A DNA stretch of 64,000 nt from Dokdonella sp. Its GTDB lineage: Bacteria; Pseudomonadota; Gammaproteobacteria; Xanthomonadales; Rhodanobacteraceae. Made by a program: the position numbers and the translations under genes. The notes below the pieces were generated by a model that saw only the letters and a program-made list of their open reading frames with translations, made no database searches and was not told the origin of the DNA. This document shows positions 1-10,508 of this stretch, one piece after another. Location of the stretch: NCBI RefSeq assembly GCF_017744955.1, contig NZ_JAGIAG010000006.1:62001-126000 (forward strand), read 5' to 3'. Within the stretch, counting starts at the first letter, position 1, and each line of letters begins with the position of its first letter.

Positions 1-1530
<1,530 letters not shown>

Positions 1531-1722
1531 CGCTCGGCGTTTCGGGCGAGGAAGCCGGAAGCCTCCGCAGAACCGCCGGTCCGCGCGCACGAAGTTCGAG
1601 CCGGGTCTTCGAGGGATGCCTGCGTTCGCGCACCTGAGATCGACGAGGCGGCTCGGGCTTCCCCGGCGATTTCGCGGGTGTCCGCCCTTCAGCGCACACG
1701 TCCGTTAGGGCGCGCCTGCCGC

Positions 1723-2160
1723 CTAGCGCGTGTGCCCGTGCCAACCCTCGAACAGGCGCGAGACGCCGACGCAGGCCAGCAGCGCGAACAGCCATGGATT
1801 GGACAGCAGGCGCGCGTACGGCGCCAACGCCTCCAGCCAACCGGTACCGATGATCGCGATCGCCGCGCCGATCGCCAGACCGAACACGGCCACCAGCGCG
1901 CCGATCATGCCGCGTTCGAAGCGGCGGTCGCGCACTTCCGCCGCCGTGGCATCGGCCTCGATGCGCTGCACGACCTGGCTGGCGAAATCCGCCGGCAGCG
2001 CCTGTTCCAGCGGCTGGCGCAGCGTGCGCGACAACTGGCGGTAGCGCAGCAGGCGCGCGTCCTCGCCGGCGCTCGGCAAGCGGCGGCGCTCCTCGTCCAG
2101 GGCGCGTTCCTGCAAGGCCCATTCGCGTTCGATCGACGCCCGGCGGTTTTCGGTGTTCAT
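1723..2160 (-). CDS. Putative anti-sigma-like membrane protein paired with ECF sigma factor
   Basis: 145 aa starting at ATG 2160, which overlaps the stop of the upstream sigma factor by four bases (ATGA), so the two are translationally coupled. The N-terminal 80 residues are charged and helical (MNTENRRASIEREWALQERA); two hydrophobic segments follow (around GALVAVFGLAIGAAIAIIG and NPWLFALLACVGV). There is no HxxxCxxC zinc motif. Position and architecture (soluble helical N-terminus, membrane C-terminus) suggest a membrane-tethered regulator that holds the sigma factor, which is inference. The 192-base gap downstream (1531-1722) shows no gene. Confidence 0.7.
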   Translation of the reverse strand: MNTENRRASIEREWALQERALDEERRRLPSAGEDARLLRYRQLSRTLRQPLEQALPADFASQVVQRIEADATAAEVRDRRFERGMIGALVAVFGLAIGAAIAIIGTGWLEALAPYARLLSNPWLFALLACVGVSRLFEGWHGHTR

Positions 2161-2723
2161 GCGGCAACTCCGAGTCTGTCTTCCAACGCCTGGCGCAAGC
2201 GCAGGCGCGAGCGGAACAGATGGCTCTTGATCGTACCATCGGCCAGACCGGTGATCTGCGCGATGTCGGCGATCGAAGCCTCTTCCAGGTGATACAGGGT
2301 CAGTACGGTCCGCTGCAGCGGCGGCAAGGACTCGATCGCCGCGTGCAGGTGATTGGCTTCCTCGGCATCGGCACAGGCGGCTTCGAGGTCGAACTCGTCG
2401 CCGACGCCTTCGAGCAGGCTCGTCTCGTCCTCGTCGGCCGCCGGCTCGGCCAGCGGGATGCGCTGCTTTTCCAGGTGGCGCAGCGCGATCGAATAGGCCA
2501 CGCGACCGATCCAGGACTTCAGCGCGCTCTCGTAGCGGTACTGGTGCAGCGACTGGTGCACGCGCAGGAACGTCTCCTGGCACAGCTCGCGCGCATCCTC
2601 CGGATGGCGCACCATGCGCTGGATGATGTGCCAGCACAGCCCCTGGTACTCGCGCACCAGGCGTTCGAATGCACCGCGTTCACGCGCGAGCACGGCTTCG
2701 ACCAGGGCGCGGTCCGGGTTCAT
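2157..2723 (-). CDS. ECF RNA polymerase sigma factor (sigma-E/RpoE type)
   Basis: 188 aa. Region 2 is visible as GAFERLVREYQGLCWHIIQR, HPEDARELCQETFLRVHQSL and FKSW-like LKSWIGRVAYSIALRHLEK. A linker rich in Asp/Glu follows, and region 4 reads LPPLQRTVLTLYHLEEASIA then ITGLADGTIKSHLFRSR, the helix-turn-helix that reads the -35 element. Length and layout fit group 4 (ECF) sigma factors, which redirect RNA polymerase to stress or envelope regulons. It overlaps the downstream membrane protein by ATGA, as expected for a sigma/anti-sigma pair. A divergent membrane protein starts 138 bases upstream, and that spacer holds a long perfect inverted repeat that could be involved in control. Confidence 0.93.
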   Translation of the reverse strand: MNPDRALVEAVLARERGAFERLVREYQGLCWHIIQRMVRHPEDARELCQETFLRVHQSLHQYRYESALKSWIGRVAYSIALRHLEKQRIPLAEPAADEDETSLLEGVGDEFDLEAACADAEEANHLHAAIESLPPLQRTVLTLYHLEEASIADIAQITGLADGTIKSHLFRSRLRLRQALEDRLGVAA

Positions 2724-2761
2724 GGGGCGGCATCATCCATGCCGGTAGCGGATACGTCGAG

Positions 2762-2814
2762 GGCGGATCCGGTTGCAGGCGGGCAGCGATCGGCTCGCTG
2801 CAACCGGATCCGCC
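2762..2814. repeat. Perfect 17-bp inverted repeat between divergent promoters
   Basis: Bases 2762-2778 (GGCGGATCCGGTTGCAG) are repeated exactly in inverse at 2798-2814, with a 19-base loop. It lies in the 138-base spacer between the ECF sigma gene (leftward) and the small membrane protein (rightward), so it cannot be a terminator for converging genes. It could be an operator for a dimeric regulator, a structured 5' leader, or a REP element. Confidence 0.75.
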
Positions 2815-2861
2815 GCCGCCGTATCTCTGTCGCCGAACCTCCCCACCGCCGCGAGTGCGCC

Positions 2862-3191
2862 ATGAGCAATGTCGAAATCCTGATCCCGATCGTGCTGTTC
2901 GTCTGCATCACCTACTGCGTGAAGTTGATCATCGACGCCCGCCTGCGCAGCAAGATGCTGAAAGACGGCGGCTCGGCGGACCTGATGCGCTCGATCATGC
3001 AGAACGAGGCGCAGCAGCGCCGCCATTCCTCCCTGCGCTCCGGCCTGATCCTGACCGCGATCGCGCTGGGCTTCACGGTGATCCAGATGAACGGCTGGCA
3101 GGAGATCAACGCCGGCGTGGTCGCCGTGCTCGCCGCCGCGACCGGCATTGGCAACCTGGTGTTCTACGCGCTCACGCGCCGGCTGGACTGA
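2862..3191 (+). CDS. Small integral membrane protein, 109 aa
   Basis: ATG 2862 begins MSNVEILIPIVLFVCITYC, placing a membrane helix at the very N-terminus. A polar, basic middle (residues about 25-60, with QRRHSSLRSG) follows, then two more hydrophobic stretches (ILTAIALGFTVIQM and GVVAVLAAATGIGNLVFYAL), giving three likely membrane segments. I do not recognise the family with certainty; small proteins of this layout often sit beside ECF sigma factors in Xanthomonadales. It is divergent from the sigma gene and shares its spacer, so co-regulation is possible but not shown. Confidence 0.75.
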   Translation: MSNVEILIPIVLFVCITYCVKLIIDARLRSKMLKDGGSADLMRSIMQNEAQQRRHSSLRSGLILTAIALGFTVIQMNGWQEINAGVVAVLAAATGIGNLVFYALTRRLD

Positions 3192-3266
3192 AACGCCGTC
3201 TTGTCTCTACCGCGCGGGGCGGCCCGCCGCTAGTATCCGCCGGTCCCTGCGTACCGGAAGCCCGCC

Positions 3267-5498
3267 ATGCGCCCGTCCCTGCTGGTCCTCGGCCTCGCCG
3301 CCTGCTGCCTGAACTCGGCTCGGGCCGAGGAATGGGTGGTCGAGGCGCACTACCGCGACGCCACCGCCCTCGCCCGCGCCGCGGCGCGTTTCCAGCACGT
3401 GATCGTCGATCCGCAGCGCCAGGTGCTGCGCGTCGACACCGACGAGGCCGGCATCCGCGCGCTCGAAGACGCAGGCCTGGTCGTCAGCATCGACGCCGGC
3501 GACACCGCGCGGCTGCGCGGCTTCTACCAGAAGATGCGCGAGGCGATCGAATCGCGCGCGCCGCAGTTCACCGAAGGCGGTTATCCGAGCATTCCGGGCT
3601 ACGCCTGCTACCGCACCGTCGAAGGCACCTACCAGACGATGGACGACCTGGCGACCGCGCAGCCCGGCCTCGCCGAGGTGCAGCAGATCGGCCCGACCTG
3701 GCAGAAGACGCAGAATCCCGCGCAGGGCTACGAGATGCGCGCGCTGCGCGTGACCAATCTCGCCACCGCGAGCGCCGATCCGAACCGTCCGAAGATGGTC
3801 GTGTTCGGCTCGATCCACGCGCGCGAGTACACGCCGGCGGAACTGCTGACACGCATGGCCGAATGGCTGGTCAACGGCTACGGCACCGATCCGCAGGCGA
3901 CCTGGCTGGTCGACCACGTCGATTTCCGCTTCGTGCTGCAAGCCAATCCGGATGGGCGCAAGAAGGCCGAGACCGGCCTGTGGTGGCGCAAGAACACCGA
4001 TACGGTCAACGGCAGTTGCAGTTTCGATTCGGAAAGCTCCGGCATCGACCTGAACCGCAACTTCCCGTTCCACTGGCACACCACCGGCGAGCAGGGCTCC
4101 AGCAGCGACAAGTGCGACGAGACCTATCGCGGGCCGACCGCCGCGTCCGAGCCGGAAACGCAGAACCTGGTCGCCTACGTCGCCGGCGCGCCCGGCACGG
4201 GCGGCGTCTACAGCGGCGGTGCGCTGCCGGATCGCCGCGCGGACGACGTCGACGTGGCGGCGCCGGACGACTACGCCGGACTGTTCTTCGACATCCACAG
4301 CTATTCGCAGCTCGTGCTGTGGTCGTGGGGCGACACCGACACGCTGGCACCGAACGATACGGCGCTGCGCTCGCTCGGACGCCGCCTGGCCTGGTTCAAC
4401 AACTACACGCCGCAGGCCGCCGTCGAGCTGTATCCGACCGACGGCGCCACCGACGACACGTTCTACGGCCTGCTCGGCACGCCGTCCTACACGATCGAGC
4501 TCGGCACCTCGTTCTTCGAGTCGTGCAATTCATTCACCAACACGACCTATCCGAAGAATCTCGCCGCGCTGAAGTACGCGGCACGTACGACGCACGCGCC
4601 GTACCGGCTGCCGGCCGGACCCGACGTCTACGGTCTCGCCGTCTCGGCGCCCGCACAAGGCGCCGGCGGCCTCTACGTCACGCTGAGCGCGACCGTCGAC
4701 GACCTGCGCTACAACCAGTCCAACGGTCAGCAGACCACCTATGCGATCCAGGCGGCGAACGCCTATCTCGACACGCTGCCGTGGGAACCGGGTGCGGTGG
4801 CGATTCCTCTCGCCGCCACCGACGGCGCGTTCAACGGCAAGACCGAGGCCGTGCGTGGCGACATCGGCCTGAGCGGACTCGCGCCGGGACGACACGTCCT
4901 CTACGTCCAGGGCGTCAACACGCTCGGCGGCGGCAACGGCACACCGGGAACGCCGGACGCGGTGTTCGTCGACGTGCCGGAACCGACCGGTGACGTCACC
5001 GCCACGCCGATGACGGTCGGCGATGGCGTGATCGCACCATCGACGCCGCAGACGGTGCCGTCGGACACCTCGCTGACCTTCACCCTGACGCCGGCCCCCG
5101 GCCATCACGTGGAGACGGTGGAAGGCTGCCCCGGCACGTTCACCACGCCGAACTACGTCACCGCGCCGCTGCAGGCCGATTGCACGCTCACCGCGACCTT
5201 CGAGCCCGACCCGCACACGATCGGCGGCACCGTGACCGGCCTCGACGGAGACGGCCTCGCGCTGCGCTTGAACGGCGGCACGGAGCTGGCGATCCATCCG
5301 CCGGCGACGACGTTCGTGTTCCCGGAAGCGCTCCCCTACGGCGCCACCTACGCGGTGACGATCGCGGCGCAGCCCGCGGGCCAGACCTGCGCGATCAGTG
5401 GCGGCGACGGCAGCGTGAGCGGCGACGTCGACGACGTCGTAGTGAGCTGCGCGGACGTGGTGTCGGATCGCATCTTCGACGACGGGTTCGATCCATAG
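3267..5498 (+). CDS. Secreted zinc carboxypeptidase (peptidase family M14) with DGF tail
   Basis: 743 aa. Signal peptide at residues 1-20 (MRPSLLVLGLAACCLNSARA). The M14 catalytic domain spans about 110-450: HAREY gives zinc ligands His184 and Glu187, DLNRNFPFHW is the typical substrate-binding loop, IHSY gives the third ligand His344, and the Glu in YTIELGTSFF (about 411) is the catalytic base. It should remove C-terminal residues from peptides outside the cytoplasm. The C-terminal 200 residues are beta-rich, resembling repeat or fibronectin-like modules. The protein ends SDRIFDDGFDP, the tail shared with eight other predicted secreted proteins in this window. It converges on the M50 gene, with a hairpin between them. 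Confidence 0.92.
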   Translation: MRPSLLVLGLAACCLNSARAEEWVVEAHYRDATALARAAARFQHVIVDPQRQVLRVDTDEAGIRALEDAGLVVSIDAGDTARLRGFYQKMREAIESRAPQFTEGGYPSIPGYACYRTVEGTYQTMDDLATAQPGLAEVQQIGPTWQKTQNPAQGYEMRALRVTNLATASADPNRPKMVVFGSIHAREYTPAELLTRMAEWLVNGYGTDPQATWLVDHVDFRFVLQANPDGRKKAETGLWWRKNTDTVNGSCSFDSESSGIDLNRNFPFHWHTTGEQGSSSDKCDETYRGPTAASEPETQNLVAYVAGAPGTGGVYSGGALPDRRADDVDVAAPDDYAGLFFDIHSYSQLVLWSWGDTDTLAPNDTALRSLGRRLAWFNNYTPQAAVELYPTDGATDDTFYGLLGTPSYTIELGTSFFESCNSFTNTTYPKNLAALKYAARTTHAPYRLPAGPDVYGLAVSAPAQGAGGLYVTLSATVDDLRYNQSNGQQTTYAIQAANAYLDTLPWEPGAVAIPLAATDGAFNGKTEAVRGDIGLSGLAPGRHVLYVQGVNTLGGGNGTPGTPDAVFVDVPEPTGDVTATPMTVGDGVIAPSTPQTVPSDTSLTFTLTPAPGHHVETVEGCPGTFTTPNYVTAPLQADCTLTATFEPDPHTIGGTVTGLDGDGLALRLNGGTELAIHPPATTFVFPEALPYGATYAVTIAAQPAGQTCAISGGDGSVSGDVDDVVVSCADVVSDRIFDDGFDP

Positions 5499-5512
5499 GC
5501 GTCGACGAACCG

Positions 5513-5550
5513 GGACTGGAAGGACCGCTGCCACTCGGCCATTCCAGTCC
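5513..5550. terminator. Hairpin between converging M14 and M50 genes
   Basis: GGACTGGAA (5513-5521) pairs exactly with TTCCAGTCC (5542-5550), and the stem can extend to 15 pairs with two mismatches around an 8-base loop. It sits 15 bases after one stop and 46 bases after the other, the place for a shared terminator. No clear T-run follows on either side. Confidence 0.5.
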
Positions 5551-5596
5551 ATCGACCGTTTGCGGAATCAGACCGACGACGAATGTCCGACACCGG

Positions 5597-6661
5597 TCAA
5601 GGCGCGCGCAGCCAATCCAAAAGCGCGGGCTCGGAGCGTCGTGCGGCGGTATCCAGAACGCCCTCGAGATCGCGCTCGGCCCTGCCTATTTCCAGGCGAC
5701 AGGTGGCTTGATCTTTTCTCGCCCTCGAACGGGCCGCCGAAAGGCGATGGCGAAGATAGGGCTGCGCGTATTTCAGCAGAGCCGGATCGATCACCGACGC
5801 AGCGACCTCACCCTGTACGGCCTGGCTGAATTCCTGTTCGATCTGGAAATACATCCACAATGAACGCATGGCCTGGTACGTCTCGGCATCCGCTTCGGCG
5901 AGCTCCTGCCGACAGCGACCGAGGATCGACGCGAAGGCTGGATCGTCACCGCATTCCTGCGCCGCTCGCAAAGCGACGTAACGTCCGAAGAACCGCAGAC
6001 CGATGTCCGGATGAGCGTCGAACCAATCGAGCCGGTCCCGCGGAATTTCCGAGGCGAGTACGCCACGCAGCGAAAAATCCATCAGTTCGAGCACGCGGCG
6101 GGCGTCCTGTTCTTCCTCGCCATCGCGCCACCAGCTCCACAGCACCCATCCGTCGCTGGCGTGGACACGTCGAATGGGCATCAGATTGACGATCGCAACG
6201 GCCGCGTTGAGAACGCCGAAGCTGAAACATGAGGCAACGCCGAGCGTCCATGGCCGCCCCGATCCGGGCCATGCCACGGGCAAGAGCACTGCCGCGGCCA
6301 GCACGTTCGCCAGCGGACCGCCTGCCGCGTACACCAACATCTGGCGGCGCACCGAGCGGCGAAAATCCGGCACGGCGAACGCCATGCCGCTGGCCTCGCT
6401 GCGCCACCATCGCCAATGCAATCTCACGCCGAACCGGCGACGCTCGACGTGCAGGAAGCCGAAGCTCACGCCGAGGATTCGCGCGCCGATCGCCGCTGCC
6501 GCCGCCAGATGCCCCAGTTCATGGATGACCACCGTCGCGAACGACAGCGGAAAGAACCAGACCATGGCGGGAAGCTCAGTCGACGGCCGCGCAACCCCCG
6601 ACAGCCCCACAACGGCGGCAACTACTCCGAGTGTTCCGATGATCCATTGCGCAATGCGCAA
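5597..6661 (-). CDS. M50-type (site-2-protease-like) membrane metalloprotease
   Basis: 354 aa. A membrane helix at the N-terminus (WIIGTLGVVAAVVGL) precedes the zinc motif HELGH (His47, Glu48, His51) embedded in a second hydrophobic segment. GGPLANVLAAAVLLPVAWP follows, and the third-ligand region NLMPIRRVHASDGW matches the N-x-x-P...DG signature of M50 peptidases. The last 160 residues are soluble and helical. M50 enzymes cut substrates within the membrane, often releasing transcription regulators. No partner is obvious nearby; hutH-like and hisS lie upstream on the same strand with gaps of 48 and 73 bases, so read-through is possible. Active-site residues look intact. Confidence 0.85.
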   Translation of the reverse strand: MRIAQWIIGTLGVVAAVVGLSGVARPSTELPAMVWFFPLSFATVVIHELGHLAAAAAIGARILGVSFGFLHVERRRFGVRLHWRWWRSEASGMAFAVPDFRRSVRRQMLVYAAGGPLANVLAAAVLLPVAWPGSGRPWTLGVASCFSFGVLNAAVAIVNLMPIRRVHASDGWVLWSWWRDGEEEQDARRVLELMDFSLRGVLASEIPRDRLDWFDAHPDIGLRFFGRYVALRAAQECGDDPAFASILGRCRQELAEADAETYQAMRSLWMYFQIEQEFSQAVQGEVAASVIDPALLKYAQPYLRHRLSAARSRARKDQATCRLEIGRAERDLEGVLDTAARRSEPALLDWLRAP

Positions 6662-6709
6662 GTGCTCTCCCCATCGCCTGACGCCGACGCGATTCCGGCT
6701 CGCTCGACC

Positions 6710-8602
6710 TCAATCGACCAACGTTCCCGACGCGACCAACTCGCAGATCGCCCTCACGTCGCCGTCCATCGCCCGGTCGCGCGACATGAAGGCGATGCGC
6801 TCGCGGATCTTCGCCAGCGCCTGCGCGACCGCGTCGCCGGCGTGGAAGTCCTGCGCCTCGGCCAGCGCGGCGGTCAGCGCCTGCACTTCGCGTTCGAACT
6901 GCGCGCGCGACGGATGGTTCGCGTCGGGCGCGTTGGAGATCTTCGCCGCCAGCGCGCGCCAGTCGCCGCGCTGCGCCAGCTGACGTGCGGCGTTGAGCAT
7001 GTCCTGGCGGTAGTCGAGCGCCTGCGCGGCCGTGTACAGCTCCATGGCGAGCACGTGGCCGAGATCCTCGGTCATCTCGAGCACGTGGCGCGCTTCGTTC
7101 GCGCCCATCGAGACGTGGTCCTCGGCGTTCGCGCTGGTCGGGATCGAATACACCGAGGCCGGATGCGCGCGCGTGGCGAGGTCGTTGACCAGAGCCGCCG
7201 CGGTGTACTGCACGATCATGAAACCGGAGTCGGTCGCGTCCTCGTTGCCGATCAGGAACGCCGGCAGGCCGTCGTTGGTGGCCGGGTCGACCAGCTTGTT
7301 CAGGCGTCGCTCGGAGATCGAGGCGAGCACCGGGATCGCCGCCTTGACGTAGCTCATCGCCAGCGCGAGCGGCATGCCGTGGAAGTGGCCGGCGGAGATG
7401 ACCTGGTCCTCGATGACCTCGGCGTCGGCCGCGTTCGGGAAGATCAGCGGGTTGTCGGTGACCGCATTCAGCTCGATCTCGAGCACGCGCGCGGCTTGCG
7501 CGATCGCGTCGCGCACCGCGCCGTGCACCTGCGGCAAGCAGCGCAGGCAGTACGCGTCCTGCGGCTGGTGCTTCTTGCCGCCCTTGAACGGCAGGAAGCG
7601 CTGGTAGAACGCTTCGCGCCCGTGCCGCTGCGACACCGGCACCCAGTCCCAGGCGATGTCGAAATGCCGCTGCTGGTCCTGCGCGTCGCTCCACGCGTCG
7701 GCCAGCCAAGTCTTGAAGCGCGGCACCAGGTGATAGGCGATGTCGGTCAGGGTGGAGCCCTGCACCAGCGTGCGGATCTGTGCGGCGGTCTCGACCTGCC
7801 CCGGATGCGGACGCAGCGCGTGCACTTCGGGCTTGAACGCGCCGATGCGGCCGGCGAACGCGTCCAGCGTCATCGCCGCGGCGAGATCGGCCGTCGCGAC
7901 CAGGGTTTCGAGGCGGTCGAGCGCGAGCACGCCGCAGGCGAGCATCTGCGCGGTGCCGTTGTTGAGCGCCAGGCCCTCCTTGAAGGAGAGCTTGATCGGC
8001 GCGAGCCCCGCGCGCTGCAGCGCCTGCGCACCGCTCACGCGCTCGCCGCGATGGAACGCCTCGCCGCCGCCGAGCAGCACGATCGCCAGATGCGACAGCG
8101 GCGCGAGATCGCCGCTGGCGCCGACCGAACCCTTCTGCGGGATCAGCGGGATCACGTCGCGGTTGAGCAGCTCGGTCAGTGCGCGCAGCGTCGACACACG
8201 AATGCCGGAATGCCCGCGCATCAGCGTGTTGATGCGGATCGCCAGCATCGCGCGCACGACGTCCGGCGCGAACGGTTCGCCGACGCAGACCGCGTGCGTG
8301 ATGACCAGGTTGCGCTGCAACTCCTCCAGCAAGGTGCCTTCGTTCGACTGCGGATTGCCGCCCGGCAGTTCGTCGCGCGCGCGGTGCGCGCCGAGCAGCT
8401 TGTCCGCGTTGCTGCCGAAACCGGTGGTGACGCCGTAGATCGGCTCGCCGCCGCTGACCTTCCCGGCGAGGAATTCCGCGGCGCGCTGCACGTGCGCGAG
8501 CTGCGCTTCGTCGAGCACGACGGCGACGCCGCCGCGCGCGATCGCGACGAGCTGTTCGCGGGTCAGGCTGTTGCCGTCGAGGGTGATCGTGTGGTTCTGC
8601 AT
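6710..8602 (-). CDS. hutH: Histidine ammonia-lyase-like aromatic amino acid lyase, unusually long
   Basis: 630 aa from ATG 8602. The MIO cofactor is made from Ala-Ser-Gly in SVGASGDLAPLSH (about residues 162-164); YGVTTGFG provides the catalytic tyrosine loop, and SANAEDHVSMGA matches the EDHVSM motif of histidine lyases. The enzyme should deaminate an aromatic amino acid, most likely histidine to urocanate. It exceeds the usual 510 residues by about 120: an insert of roughly 70-80 residues (around DNA 7545-7725, containing WLADAWSDAQDQQRHFDIAW) precedes the QDAYCLRCLPQVHG segment, and the C-terminal helix region is also longer. No hutU, hutI or hutG is nearby; the neighbour is hisS. Family is sure, substrate less so. 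Confidence 0.88.
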   Translation of the reverse strand: MQNHTITLDGNSLTREQLVAIARGGVAVVLDEAQLAHVQRAAEFLAGKVSGGEPIYGVTTGFGSNADKLLGAHRARDELPGGNPQSNEGTLLEELQRNLVITHAVCVGEPFAPDVVRAMLAIRINTLMRGHSGIRVSTLRALTELLNRDVIPLIPQKGSVGASGDLAPLSHLAIVLLGGGEAFHRGERVSGAQALQRAGLAPIKLSFKEGLALNNGTAQMLACGVLALDRLETLVATADLAAAMTLDAFAGRIGAFKPEVHALRPHPGQVETAAQIRTLVQGSTLTDIAYHLVPRFKTWLADAWSDAQDQQRHFDIAWDWVPVSQRHGREAFYQRFLPFKGGKKHQPQDAYCLRCLPQVHGAVRDAIAQAARVLEIELNAVTDNPLIFPNAADAEVIEDQVISAGHFHGMPLALAMSYVKAAIPVLASISERRLNKLVDPATNDGLPAFLIGNEDATDSGFMIVQYTAAALVNDLATRAHPASVYSIPTSANAEDHVSMGANEARHVLEMTEDLGHVLAMELYTAAQALDYRQDMLNAARQLAQRGDWRALAAKISNAPDANHPSRAQFEREVQALTAALAEAQDFHAGDAVAQALAKIRERIAFMSRDRAMDGDVRAICELVASGTLVD

Positions 8603-8675
8603 GGCGATTCGGTTCCGTTTCCCTTTGCTTCGAGCCGCCGCCCGCCCGTCGAAGCGCCGGGCGGCGCGGACGCGT

Positions 8676-10064
8676 TCATCCCCGCGGCATCGCCGCCGCC
8701 TGCGCGATCTCCACGCGCAGCGCATCGGCGAGTTCCGCGCGCGCGACCTCGAACTGCTCCTGCTTGCGCATGTCCTTCACCGTGACCACGCCCTTGGCGA
8801 TTTCGTCAGTGCCGAGCACGAGCACGAAGCGGATGCCGGCGCGGTCGGCGTACTTGAACTGCTTGGCGAGCTTGCCGGACTCGACCACCGCTTCGGTGTT
8901 GATGCCGGCGCGGCGCAGCTCGGTGGCGAGCTCGAGGTAGCGCGGCAGGTCGTTCTCGTCCATCTGCGCGACCAGCGCCTGCACCGTACTGCGGCCGCCC
9001 TTGAGCAGGCCGGCTTCGCGCAGCTGCCAGTACAGGCGCGTCGCGCCGATCGAGATGCCGACGCCGGGCAGGCGCGACTTGGTGTAGTGGCTGGCGAGAT
9101 TCTCGTAGCGGCCGCCGGAGCAGATCGAGCCGATCTGCGGATGATCGTTCAAGGTCGTCTCGTAGACGGTGCCGGTGTAGTAGTCCAGGCCGCGCGCGAT
9201 CGACAGGTTCAACGCGTAGTGCGATTCGGGCACGCCGAAGGCCTTGATCAAGGTCAGCGTTTCCTTCAGCTCGGCCCTGCCCTGTTCCAGCGCCTCGCTG
9301 CCCGCGCCGAGCGAATCGAGCTTGTCCAGCGCCTCGGCCAGCGAAGTCGAGCGGAACGCGACGAAGTCGAGCAGGCGCGCGACGGCGTCGGCCGACAATG
9401 CGAATCCCTCGCCGGTCAGCGTGTCGCGCACGGCGTCGACGCCGCGCTTGTCGAGCTTGTCGACCTCGCGCAGCACCGCCGCCTGCCGCTCCGCGTCGGC
9501 CAGGCCCAGGCCTTCGAGCCAGCCGCGCATCAGCTTGCGGTTGTTGATCTGGATGGTGAACGGGCCGATGTCGAGCTCGCGGAACACGCTGTAGATGACC
9601 GCCGGCAGCTCGGCGTCGTAGCGCACCGACAGCGCGTCCTTGCCGATCACGTCGATGTCGCACTGGTAGAACTCGCGGAAGCGGCCGCGCTGCGCGCGCT
9701 CGCCGCGATAGACGCGCTGGATCTGGTAGCGGCGGAACGGGAACACCAGGTCGTGCTCGTGCTCGGCGACGTAGCGCGCCAGCGGCACGGTCAGGTCGAA
9801 GCGCAGCGCGAGTTCGGGCACCTCGCCGTCCTTGGCCGCCTGCAGGGCGCCGGTGGACTGCACGAAATAGACCTGGCGCTCGGTCTCGCCGCCTTCCTTG
9901 GTCAGGAGCACGCTGGAGAACTCCATCACCGGAGTCTCGATGGGCAGGAAGCCGTAACGTTCGAAGTTGCGCCGGATCGCGTCCAGCATCGCCTGGAACT
10001 CGACCTGGTCGAGCGGCAGCAGTTCGAGCACGCCGGGCATCGTGCGGGCGGGTGTGAAAGCCAT
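8676..10064 (-). CDS. hisS: Histidyl-tRNA synthetase
   Basis: 462 aa from ATG 10064. Class II synthetase motifs are clear: motif 2 around [20 protein letters not shown], the histidine-specific signatures [12 protein letters not shown] and [12 protein letters not shown], and motif 3 [14 protein letters not shown]. The C-terminal anticodon-binding domain follows ([20 protein letters not shown] and onward). It charges tRNA-His in the cytoplasm. It is 40 residues longer than E. coli HisS and resembles the longer bacterial type. It is transcribed toward the hutH-like gene with a 73-base gap, so histidine charging and histidine breakdown may share a transcript. The 229-base spacer upstream also holds the promoter of a divergent tRNA gene. 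Confidence 0.96.
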   Translation of the reverse strand: MAFTPARTMPGVLELLPLDQVEFQAMLDAIRRNFERYGFLPIETPVMEFSSVLLTKEGGETERQVYFVQSTGALQAAKDGEVPELALRFDLTVPLARYVAEHEHDLVFPFRRYQIQRVYRGERAQRGRFREFYQCDIDVIGKDALSVRYDAELPAVIYSVFRELDIGPFTIQINNRKLMRGWLEGLGLADAERQAAVLREVDKLDKRGVDAVRDTLTGEGFALSADAVARLLDFVAFRSTSLAEALDKLDSLGAGSEALEQGRAELKETLTLIKAFGVPESHYALNLSIARGLDYYTGTVYETTLNDHPQIGSICSGGRYENLASHYTKSRLPGVGISIGATRLYWQLREAGLLKGGRSTVQALVAQMDENDLPRYLELATELRRAGINTEAVVESGKLAKQFKYADRAGIRFVLVLGTDEIAKGVVTVKDMRKQEQFEVARAELADALRVEIAQAAAMPRG

Positions 10065-10237
10065 GAGCGTCCTCGGAAGATCGCGCCGCGACGAGGGGCA
10101 AGACCGCAGCGAATGAGAGCCGCCTAGGGTAGCAGAAGGCCGCATCGCGCCGATCGCCGTCGCGTCCGCGGCGATCCTGCACGCGCGGCGCGGGAGCCAA
10201 TCGGATGCGTTGCGGGAACGAGCTCGCGTCCGACGTA

Positions 10238-10266
10238 TTGCACACACCGAATAGCGCCGTTAGAAT
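10238..10266 (+). promoter_or_regulatory. Sigma-70-type promoter of tRNA-Pro
   Basis: TTGCAC at 10238-10243 and TAGAAT at 10261-10266 are separated by exactly 17 bases, close to the -35 and -10 consensus. The GC-rich stretch after the -10 box is the discriminator typical of stringently controlled stable-RNA promoters. The mature tRNA begins 28 bases after the -10 box. Confidence 0.75.
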
Positions 10267-10293
10267 TCGCGGCCCGCTACGGCGGGAACGAGT

Positions 10294-10370
10294 CGGGGTG
10301 TAGCTCAGCCTGGTAGAGCGCTACCTTCGGGAGGTAGAAGTCGCAAGTTCGAATCCTGTCACCCCGACCA
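10294..10370 (+). tRNA. tRNA-Pro (anticodon CGG)
   Basis: 77-base cloverleaf. The acceptor stem CGGGGTG pairs with CACCCCG, followed by A and an encoded CCA at 10368-10370. The D arm is TAGCTCAGCCTGGTAGAGC; the anticodon stem CTACC/GGTAG encloses TTCGGGA, giving anticodon CGG; the T arm contains GTTCGAATC. C1-G72 is the bacterial proline identity pair. It reads CCG codons, common in this GC-rich DNA. Confidence 0.97.
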
Positions 10371-10387
10371 ACTTCTTCAAGCACTTA

Positions 10388-10408
10388 GGCCACCGCGACC
10401 CGGTGGCC
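10388..10408 (+). terminator. Intrinsic terminator after tRNA-Pro
   Basis: GGCCACCG and CGGTGGCC form an 8-bp perfect stem around a 5-base loop, 17 bases after the tRNA end, followed by the T-rich TTCGTGTTT. Confidence 0.65.
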
Positions 10409-10508
10409 TTCGTGTTTCTGGACGGCACCGCGAAGCGATTCGCGCGCGCGTGCGACGGGAACGACGCCTGCGCCGTCCTCGCTTCGCTTTCACCACCAGA
10501 GTCCGCTC

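Noticed and set aside
10294..10370. tRNA-Pro as attachment site of an integrated element
   Set aside because: No integrase gene and no repeat of the tRNA 3' end noticed downstream in the window.
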